Below are positions 1-5,166 of a stretch of DNA of 5,919 nt, in pieces. The position numbers and the translations under genes were made by a program. The notes under the pieces were generated by a model, which did no database searches, was not told the origin of the DNA, and worked only from the letters and a program-made list of their open reading frames with translations. Numbering within the stretch: the first letter of the stretch is position 1; every line of letters starts with the position of its first letter. The DNA is from Coriobacteriia bacterium (lineage in GTDB: Bacteria > Actinomycetota > Coriobacteriia > Anaerosomatales > JAENZW01), in NCBI GenBank assembly GCA_029858605.1, contig JAOUET010000123.1, positions 1-5,919 of the forward strand. The letters run 5' to 3'.

Positions 1-1
1 G

Positions 2-571
2 CCGCCCGCGGTACTGATCGCCAACGGCGCCGACTCCACGAAGTTCTTCGACGCCCTCGCACTATCGGCGATTTCGGCAGGCAAAGGCTGTCCGATCCTG
101 CTCGTGAGTGCTGACTCGATTCCCTCAGCAACGAGAAGCCAGCTCGAGAACCTTGGGATCCCGCGGGCGATCGTCGGCGGTGGCCCCAACACAGTGAGCG
201 ACGGCGTCTATGGCCAGATCGCCAGCATATTCGGCACCCAGATTCAGCGCTGGTACGGTCAGAGCCGCTACTCAACCGCGATCAACATCGCTGAGAAAGC
301 GGTCCTCCAGGAGCACTGGGCCGACTTCAACCACATAGGCGTCGCGGCAAAGCTGCCGGACGCGCTTGCAGGTGGGTCAGCCGTCGGGAAGCTTCGTGGC
401 GTGCTGGTGCTCACACGAGGCGACTCGCTCACTGCGGAAACGAAAGCATTCCTCGAGAGGTGGGACACTCAGAACAACCACGAGTACGGTGCGTGCTACG
501 TGCTTGGAGGCAAGCTCAGTGTTACGCCCGGGGTGCAGACGAAGATGATCGACGCACTGGCGCTGCCCTAG
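2..571 (+). CDS. CWB2-repeat surface protein, C-terminal part (5' end outside window)
   Basis: The reading frame is open from base 2 to the TAG at 569-571 and gives the last 189 residues. It begins inside CWB2 repeat 2 (PPAVLIANGADSTKFFDALA), equivalent to about residue 278 of the gene at 653, so roughly 280 codons lie upstream. Repeat 2 ends with IVGGGPNTV. Repeat 3 starts at QRWYGQSRYSTA and contains VAAKLPDALAGG and YVLGGKLSV, and the protein ends DALALP. No anchor follows, so non-covalent wall binding through CWB2 is expected from the family. It has the repeat 2 Cys (KGC) and the repeat 3 Cys (ACYV). The end of repeat 3 (LTRGDSLTAETKAFLERWDT) is closest to the gene at 653, whereas the preceding AVLQEHW segment is closest to the gene at 2173, so it looks mosaic. 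An in-frame GTG at 104 is an internal valine, not a start. A native signal peptide and beta-sandwich are presumed but not visible. Confidence 0.9.
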   Translation, partial: PPAVLIANGADSTKFFDALALSAISAGKGCPILLVSADSIPSATRSQLENLGIPRAIVGGGPNTVSDGVYGQIASIFGTQIQRWYGQSRYSTAINIAEKAVLQEHWADFNHIGVAAKLPDALAGGSAVGKLRGVLVLTRGDSLTAETKAFLERWDTQNNHEYGACYVLGGKLSVTPGVQTKMIDALALP

Positions 572-581
572 GCGCGGCGAG

Positions 582-598
582 GTGTGGCGCAGCTACAC
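582..598 (+). other. Small stem-loop after the first gene
   Basis: GTGTGG (582-587) can pair with CTACAC (593-598), with one G-U pair and a 5-nt loop. It lies 11 nt after the TAG at 571. It is followed by TTCGG and not by a T-run, so it does not qualify as a standard intrinsic terminator. It also overlaps the block shared with the leader of the gene at 3711. It could be a weak terminator, a 3'-end stabilising hairpin or chance. Confidence 0.25.
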
Positions 599-652
599 TT
601 CGGCTATAGTCAACATCACGCACGGCCGCACCGTGCCGGATAGGGGCGCACG
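594..652 (+). promoter_or_regulatory. Putative promoter and structured leader of the gene at 653
   Basis: TATAGT (605-610) fits an actinobacterial -10 (TAnnnT). No convincing -35 is visible 16-18 nt upstream. A start of transcription near 616-618 would leave a leader of about 36 nt that opens almost directly with a stem-loop: GCACGG (620-625), loop CCGCA, CCGTGC (631-636). The Shine-Dalgarno AGGGG (642-646) is 6 nt from the ATG and supports 653 over the in-frame ATG at 662. CGTGC (632-636) could instead pair with GCACG (648-652), placing the Shine-Dalgarno in the loop. The block TACAyT...TAGTC..AACAT...TGCCG...AGGGG recurs upstream of the gene at 3711. The pairings are read by eye and regulation is inference. 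Confidence 0.45.
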
Positions 653-2104
653 ATGCAACGGATGACTCGCAAGCGGGTGCCGCTCGCCGCAGTTGCGGCG
701 GCCTTGATGCTCGCAATCCTGCCCACGCCGGCAACGGCCATCATCATCCCCACCTTCGACGACATGTTCGGCTACGTCACCGACGCCGAGTCCGGCGCGA
801 AGCTCAGCGGCGTGAGCGTCGATCTCAAGATGTACGACGACTACTTCGGCTACAACAACATCGCTTCGACTACCACGAACAGCACCGGGCGGTACGCGTT
901 CAATGGTCTGCCCGATGACTACTACGACTACTGCCGCTGCTTCCGAGTCGCGAGCACGCGATACCGGAGTGCGATCACGTACACGTACTACTTCAAGCCC
1001 GGCACATCCCGAAGCGACGTCGCGCTGCGCCGGGTGGCCGAACGGGTCGCCGGCTCGACGCGCTACTCCACCGCGGTCGCTGCCGCCCGCAAGGGCTACG
1101 ACCCGTGGGGCAACAAGAGCTGGGATGGTGCGACCGACGTCATCATCGCGTCCGGCGAGGACCGCGCCGCCGCCGACCCGCTCGCGGCGGCCGGACTGTG
1201 CTGGGCCTACGACGCTCCCCTGTTCCTGGTCAGCTCGACATCGGTACCCGCTGAGGTCAAGCAGGCGGTCCAGGAGATCGTCACGGCCAATGGCGCAGTC
1301 ACGGTGCACCTCGTCGGAGGGAAGGTGTCAGTGCCGGACGCACGATACGCCGAGCTTGACGCCGCTGTCAGTGGAACACTCTCGAAGCACCGAGTTCTCG
1401 CGACGGGGAGCCGCTACGATCTCGCCGCAAAGATCGCGCAGATCGTGGTGGCGACCGCAGACTCCGACCCCGCCAAGGATCTGCCTCCCGCAGTGCTGGT
1501 GGCCAACGGCGCCGACCCGACGAAGTTCTTCGATGCGCTCGCGCTCTCGCCCATCTCGGCAGCCAAGGGATGCCCGATCGTTCTCACGAGCGCCTCGTCG
1601 CTGCCCAGCCCTTCCGCGAATGCCATCAAGAACCTGGGCTTCAACTACGCGATCATCGGCGGCGGACCCAATACGGTCGGCGCCAACGTCATGAACGCAG
1701 TCGACGACATCGTCGACGATGTGGGCGGAGTGACCCAGAGGTGGTACGGCCAGAGCCGATACACCACCGCGACAACCATTGCCGAGAAGGCGCAGGCGAA
1801 GGGATGGCTCGACTTCCTCCACATCGGCGTCGCAGCGAAGCTTCCCGATGCACTCGCGGGCGGGTCTGCGGTCGGTCGTCTCGGCGGCGTACTGGTACTC
1901 ACAAGGGGCGACGCGCTCACGTCGACGACCGCCGCGTTCCTCGAGAAGTGGGACACCCACAACAACGCCGCCCTCGGGAACTGGTCGATGTGGCCGCCGA
2001 TCACGAACCCGTCGCTCGCGGGCGCGACGTACGTCCTCGGCGGCAAGCTCAGCATCACCGATGCGGTCCAGACCGACATGATCGACGCGCTGGCGATGCC
2101 ATAG
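653..2104 (+). CDS. Secreted beta-sandwich plus triple-CWB2 cell-wall protein
   Basis: This gene encodes 483 aa. It has a Sec signal peptide: a basic N-terminus (MTRKR), a hydrophobic core at about 9-23, and a likely cut after ATA at residue 29. Residues about 38-126 form a carboxypeptidase-regulatory-like/CnaB-like beta-sandwich (GYVTDAESG; TTTNSTGRYAF at 73-83). Three CWB2 repeats follow. Repeat 1 is about 130-241 (RVAGSTRYSTA, IASGEDRAAADPLAAAG, LVGGKVSV). Repeat 2 is about 244-359 (VLVANGADPTKFFDALALSP, IGGGPNTV). Repeat 3 is about 361-483 (QRWYGQSRYTTA, VAAKLPDALAGG, VLGGKLSI). It should be exported and held non-covalently on wall polymers; ligand and partner are unknown. Unlike its paralogs it has about 15 extra residues in repeat 3 (about 439-459, Trp/Pro-rich) and lacks the Cys found there in others. 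It has C94 and C96 in the sandwich and C183 and C307 in repeats 1 and 2. The ATG at 653 is chosen for its AGGGG site 6 nt upstream. Architecture is confident; function is family-level only. Confidence 0.93.
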   Translation: MQRMTRKRVPLAAVAAALMLAILPTPATAIIIPTFDDMFGYVTDAESGAKLSGVSVDLKMYDDYFGYNNIASTTTNSTGRYAFNGLPDDYYDYCRCFRVASTRYRSAITYTYYFKPGTSRSDVALRRVAERVAGSTRYSTAVAAARKGYDPWGNKSWDGATDVIIASGEDRAAADPLAAAGLCWAYDAPLFLVSSTSVPAEVKQAVQEIVTANGAVTVHLVGGKVSVPDARYAELDAAVSGTLSKHRVLATGSRYDLAAKIAQIVVATADSDPAKDLPPAVLVANGADPTKFFDALALSPISAAKGCPIVLTSASSLPSPSANAIKNLGFNYAIIGGGPNTVGANVMNAVDDIVDDVGGVTQRWYGQSRYTTATTIAEKAQAKGWLDFLHIGVAAKLPDALAGGSAVGRLGGVLVLTRGDALTSTTAAFLEKWDTHNNAALGNWSMWPPITNPSLAGATYVLGGKLSITDAVQTDMIDALAMP

Positions 2105-2141
2105 AGACTCGAGGCGATTGGCGCTGGCTTGCGCTTGACCG

Positions 2142-2172
2142 GGTGAGATTGGACACGTTTGGAGGGGTCACC
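2142..2172 (+). promoter_or_regulatory. Ribosome binding site with possible enclosing stem
   Basis: GGAGGGG (2161-2167) is the strongest Shine-Dalgarno in the window. It lies 5 nt before the ATG at 2173 and fixes that start, although the frame stays open far upstream. GGTGA (2142-2146) is complementary to TCACC (2168-2172), so a 5-bp stem could enclose the site and abut the start codon. TTGACC (2135-2140) resembles a -35, but no TAnnnT box follows at proper spacing. I therefore see no convincing promoter in this 68-nt gap and read the gene as co-transcribed with the one before it. The stem could be chance in GC-rich DNA. Confidence 0.5.
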
Positions 2173-3579
2173 ATGAGAGGGAACACACGGGTCTCTCGCA
2201 GGGCGAGTAGGCTCACGATCGTCGTGGTGGTGGCTGCGATGCTCCTCGCGGCGGCACCCGTGAACGCCTGGGCGATCTTCGTTCCGCTCGACGATCTGTA
2301 CGGCTACGTCACGGATTCGGAAACGGGTGCCGGACTGAGCGGTGTCAACGTCGAGCTCTGGAAGTGGGAGGAGTACGAACTCGACCCTGACTATTTCGAC
2401 GGAACGACGACCGGAAGCACGGGCCGCTACGCCTTCAACGACCTCGTCAGCGCCAAGTACGATCTGATGTTCCAGGACCCGAACGGTCGGTACCGCTTCG
2501 CCATGATGTACGAGTGGTGGTGGTCGGGACCACGTACCCGCAGGGACATCCAGTTGGTGCCCAACGCCGAGCGCGTGGCGGGACAGTCACGATACTCCAC
2601 CGCGGTAGCGGTCGCGCGGCGGGGTTTCGATCCCGGCAAGAACAAGAGCTGGCCGGGCGTGAAGTACGTCGTCATCGCCTCGGGAGAGGACCGAGCCGCC
2701 GCGGATCCCCTTGCCGCCGCAGGCCTGTGCTGGGCGTACGATGCGCCCCTCCTCCTCGTGAGTTCGACGTCCGTCCCCTCAGAGGTCAAAACAGCGGTCC
2801 AGGAGATAGTCACGGCGAACGGGCCCACGAAGGTGCTCATCGTCGGGGGACCGGTTTCTGTGCCCGACGCGCGCTTCGCGGAGCTCGACGCGGCGGTCAC
2901 GGGAACGCTCACCAAGGAGCGCCTGCTGACGACCGGGAACCGCTTCGACCTTGCCGCCGCGATCGCCCGTCGTGTGATGCTGATCTCGGACATGGACCCC
3001 GCCAAGGACACGCCGCCCGCCGTCCTCATCGCGAATGGCGCCGATCCCACGAAGTTCTTCGACGCGTTGGCGCTCTCGCCGATATCCGCGGCGAAGGGCT
3101 GCCCGATCCTGCTGGTGAAGGCGACTTCGGTGCCGGCGGCGACCAGCAGTGCCATCAAGGACCTCGGATTCACCCGCGCGATCATCGGTGGCGGACCGAA
3201 TACTGTGAACTACGGCGTGTTCGGGCAGATCCAGGGCATCCTCGACCGAGTCGGTGGCCAGACCCAGCGCTGGTACGGACAGAGCCGCTATACGACCGCG
3301 ATAGTCATCGCGGAGAAAGCCGTGGACCAGGAGCACTGGCTGGGCTATGCAACAATCGCCGTCGCGGCGAAGCTCCCCGACGCGCTTGCCGGCGGGGCGT
3401 CCGTCGGCCACCAGGGGGGCGTGCTCGTGCTAACCAAAGGCGACTCACTGACACCGGAAACGGCCGCATTCCTCCACCGTCACCGCCTCAGCAACTGGAA
3501 CGCGTGCTGGGTCCTCGGCGGCAAGCTGAGCATCACGGATGCGGTCAAGTCCGACATGGTCGACGCCTTGGCCCCGTAG
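2173..3579 (+). CDS. Secreted beta-sandwich plus triple-CWB2 cell-wall protein
   Basis: This gene encodes 468 aa. The signal peptide has a basic start (residues 2-13), a hydrophobic core at about 14-29, and a likely cut after AWA at residue 34. The beta-sandwich spans about 43-128 (GYVTDSETG; TTTGSTGRYAF) and has aromatic-rich loops, WKWEEYELDPDYF at about 63-75 and MMYEWWW at about 111-117. CWB2 repeats start at about 132 (AERVAGQSRYSTA), 249 (ERLLTTGNRFDLA) and 365 (QRWYGQSRYTTA), and end with IVGGPVSV, IGGGPNTV and VLGGKLSI. The mature protein has three Cys, one per CWB2 repeat (C186, C310, C445). It most resembles the gene at 653 over repeats 1 and 2. Wall attachment through CWB2 is family knowledge; the ligand is unknown. 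The open frame extends upstream to about 1570 inside the previous gene, but that part is a shadow. The ATG at 2173 has a strong GGAGGGG site, is followed by a signal peptide, and aligns with the paralogs. Co-transcription with the gene 68 nt upstream is likely. Confidence 0.93.
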   Translation: MRGNTRVSRRASRLTIVVVVAAMLLAAAPVNAWAIFVPLDDLYGYVTDSETGAGLSGVNVELWKWEEYELDPDYFDGTTTGSTGRYAFNDLVSAKYDLMFQDPNGRYRFAMMYEWWWSGPRTRRDIQLVPNAERVAGQSRYSTAVAVARRGFDPGKNKSWPGVKYVVIASGEDRAAADPLAAAGLCWAYDAPLLLVSSTSVPSEVKTAVQEIVTANGPTKVLIVGGPVSVPDARFAELDAAVTGTLTKERLLTTGNRFDLAAAIARRVMLISDMDPAKDTPPAVLIANGADPTKFFDALALSPISAAKGCPILLVKATSVPAATSSAIKDLGFTRAIIGGGPNTVNYGVFGQIQGILDRVGGQTQRWYGQSRYTTAIVIAEKAVDQEHWLGYATIAVAAKLPDALAGGASVGHQGGVLVLTKGDSLTPETAAFLHRHRLSNWNACWVLGGKLSITDAVKSDMVDALAP

Positions 3580-3612
3580 CCGCTTCCGGTTTCGCACCCA
3601 TCGGGCTCGCGG

Positions 3613-3710
3613 TACATTCATATACGTAGTCTGAACATGCGCGGTCGGTCGATGCCTTGGCGGCAATCGACTGGGGGTCGGCACGTCGCTGCCGAAAGGG
3701 GTTGCGCACC
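3613..3710 (+). promoter_or_regulatory. Putative promoter and multi-helix leader of the gene at 3711
   Basis: This segment lies in the longest gap (131 nt, 3580-3710). TATACG (3621-3626) or TAGTCT (3627-3632) could be a -10; no clear -35 is seen. The block TACAyT...TAGTC..AACAT (3613-3638) matches 594-616. Two adjacent hairpins follow. The first pairs GTCGAT+GCC (3648-3656) with GGC+ATCGAC (3662-3671), with a single bulged A at 3665. The second pairs TCGGCA (3678-3683) with TGCCGA (3690-3695). TGCGC (3638-3642) can pair with GCGCA (3704-3708), closing a three-way junction that encloses the Shine-Dalgarno AAAGGGG (3695-3701), 9 nt before ATG. It does not match the c-di-GMP-I consensus. Riboswitch-like control is inference. 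The rest of the gap (3580-3612) shows nothing convincing. Confidence 0.45.
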
Positions 3711-5129
3711 ATGCCTGCTATCCCCCGCCCACTGAAGGGCGAGACCTCGCTCGTCGTCGACTGGAGGAGCTGGGCAGCGACGCTCATCCTCCTAGCGGCA
3801 GCACTGCTACTCGCAGCGCCGGACGCAGCGCACGGTTTCGTCGTCCTGGAGGAAGGCTTCGAGTGCAACGTAATCGACGCCGACACCGGCAACGCGCTGC
3901 CCGGCGTCACTGTCCGGGTGATTCGGCAGGCTGTCGGGCCGGTCGCAAGCACCACGACCAACTCCAGCGGGTGGTGCTCCTTCACTGGAGACTTCGCGGA
4001 CGCGACCTACTACATCGAGTTCGACAAGACCGACTATATGTTCAGCATCAGCCCGTTCATCCCGCACAGCGGCTCGCAGCACCACGTGGTGAACCACGAC
4101 CAATGGCCCATGGCCCATCGGATCTGGGGCCAGAATCGCTTCTCGACCGCGACTGAGATCGCAAAGGCCCGCAACCACAACTACCCCATCAACTCCTGGT
4201 TCGCCACCGACCACGTCATCATCGCATCAGGCGACGACCGGGCAGCCGCCGACCCGCTCGCCGCCGCCGGCCTATCGTGGGCCTGGAACCGAGCCCCCAT
4301 CTTCCTCGTCAGCGCCAAGTACACACCCAGCGAGGTTCTGACCACGATCGCCGACGTCGCGGACAAGAACGGCGGGGTGGAGCTGGAGGTCGTGGGCGGG
4401 CCCGTCTCCGTCCCCGACGCGCGGCTCAACGAGATCGTCGACTACGTCGAGACCAAGACCGGACAGTCCGTCAAGGTGCACCGCCTGCTATCCACGGGAA
4501 GCCGCTACGACATGGCGGCGAAGATCACCCAGGAGATGAAGGCGCGGGCCGATTCCGAACCCGGCCTCATCTGGAAGAACCGGTTCCTTGTGGCCAACGG
4601 CACCGACCCTGACAAGTTCTTCGACGCCCTCGCGCTCTCTCCAGTCGCCGCATCTGCCGGCTACCCGATTGTGCTGGTCTCTGAGAACTCGGTGCCCCCC
4701 GCGACAGAGAACGTGATCAAGCAGTTCACGCCTGAGCACATCTACGTAGGCGGCGGGCCCAACACCGTCTCCGAGAGTGTGCTGACGAAGCTCGGCGGCT
4801 GGGACGCGGACGTTCTCCCGCCCGATCGTTGGTGGGGACAGAACCGCTACGCCACGGCCAAGGACATCGCCATGAACGCTCCGGCGCACGGGCTCGACTG
4901 GGACGAGATGGGAGTCGCAGCCAAGCTGCCGGATGCGCTGTCCGGGGGGACCTTCCTCGGTCTGTACGACGCTCCACTGCTACTGGTGAAGAAGGACTCT
5001 GTGCCCGCGGAGACATCATCGTTCATCCAGGCGCTGGACTCGCAGGAGCCATGCTACATCTTCGGCGGACCGAACAGTGTAGAAGAGTCGGTGCGGCTGG
5101 AGATCTACGATCAGCTGAAGCACCAGTAG
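3711..5129 (+). CDS. Secreted beta-sandwich plus triple-CWB2 cell-wall protein, divergent member
   Basis: This gene encodes 472 aa from the ATG at 3711, which has AAAGGGG 9 nt upstream. The longer frame from a TTG at 3657 has no such site and would place 18 charged residues before the signal peptide. The signal has a hydrophobic core at about 21-37 and a likely cut after AHG at residue 42. The beta-sandwich spans about 44-125 and carries C52 and C89, a possible disulfide pair; its TTTNSSGWCSF matches TTTNSTGRYAF of paralogs. CWB2 repeat 1 begins at about 136 (HRIWGQNRFSTA), repeat 2 at about 257 (HRLLSTGSRYDMA) and repeat 3 at about 372 (DRWWGQNRYATA). They end with VVGGPVSV, VGGGPNTV and FGGPNSV. 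It lacks the otherwise conserved Cys of repeats 1 and 2 (GLSW for GLCW, AGYP for KGCP) but keeps the one in repeat 3 (PCYI). The sandwich loops are shorter and less aromatic. The next gene starts 37 nt downstream. Its own upstream block suggests it begins a transcription unit. Wall anchoring is a family inference. Confidence 0.92.
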   Translation: MPAIPRPLKGETSLVVDWRSWAATLILLAAALLLAAPDAAHGFVVLEEGFECNVIDADTGNALPGVTVRVIRQAVGPVASTTTNSSGWCSFTGDFADATYYIEFDKTDYMFSISPFIPHSGSQHHVVNHDQWPMAHRIWGQNRFSTATEIAKARNHNYPINSWFATDHVIIASGDDRAAADPLAAAGLSWAWNRAPIFLVSAKYTPSEVLTTIADVADKNGGVELEVVGGPVSVPDARLNEIVDYVETKTGQSVKVHRLLSTGSRYDMAAKITQEMKARADSEPGLIWKNRFLVANGTDPDKFFDALALSPVAASAGYPIVLVSENSVPPATENVIKQFTPEHIYVGGGPNTVSESVLTKLGGWDADVLPPDRWWGQNRYATAKDIAMNAPAHGLDWDEMGVAAKLPDALSGGTFLGLYDAPLLLVKKDSVPAETSSFIQALDSQEPCYIFGGPNSVEESVRLEIYDQLKHQ

Positions 5130-5130
5130 T

Positions 5131-5166
5131 GCCTCGCGCCAGGAACGCGAGCGAGGGGTGGATCGA
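5131..5166 (+). promoter_or_regulatory. Intercistronic hairpin and ribosome binding site of the gene at 5167
   Basis: The 37-nt gap after the TAG at 5127-5129 is almost all structure. CTCGCG (5133-5138) pairs with CGCGAG (5146-5151) around a 7-nt loop. The Shine-Dalgarno GAGGGG (5153-5158) lies 8 nt before the ATG at 5167 and supports that start over the in-frame ATG at 5185. CCTCGC (5132-5137) can alternatively pair with GCGAGG (5151-5156), which would hide the Shine-Dalgarno; the two folds exclude each other. No promoter is visible, so co-transcription or translational coupling with the gene at 3711 is likely. The switch idea is inference. Confidence 0.45.

Noticed and set aside
104..571. 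GTG at 104 as the start of a short 155-aa gene
   Set aside because: The frame is open through the window edge and the upstream codons encode conserved CWB2 repeat 2 residues, so this is an internal valine of a truncated gene.
593..1309. 238-codon open frame on the - strand
   Set aside because: It lies antisense to the signal peptide and repeat 1 of the gene at 653, is Arg/Gly/Val-rich low-complexity protein, and similar antisense frames recur under every paralog. It is a shadow of GC-rich codon use.
1570..2172. Upstream extension of the gene at 2173, or a fused 669-aa protein
   Set aside because: The frame is open but overlaps the previous gene out of frame, and its translation is Arg-rich with no domain. 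A strong Shine-Dalgarno and a signal peptide mark 2173.
2304..2560. Intramolecular isopeptide bond in the beta-sandwich, as in CnaB pilin domains
   Set aside because: The fold resembles CnaB, but I could not identify the expected Lys, Glu and Asn/Asp triad at conserved positions across the four paralogs.
2427..3185. 252-codon open frame on the - strand
   Set aside because: It is antisense to conserved CWB2 coding sequence with no recognisable domain. The same shadow appears at the equivalent place in other paralogs (for example 4181-4429 and 5565-5864).
3638..3708. c-di-GMP-I (GEMM) riboswitch
   Set aside because: Such riboswitches are known upstream of surface-protein genes, and two adjacent hairpins are present. 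However, the conserved GCAAACC and GACGCAAAGC-type motifs and the GNRA loop are missing.
3657..3710. TTG start for the gene at 3711
   Set aside because: There is no Shine-Dalgarno; it sits in a predicted hairpin loop and would add 18 residues before the signal peptide.
3637..3735. 32-codon upstream ORF starting ATG at 3637
   Set aside because: There is no Shine-Dalgarno, the product is Arg/Gly-rich without features, and it overlaps the downstream start in another frame. An attenuating leader peptide cannot be excluded but nothing supports it.
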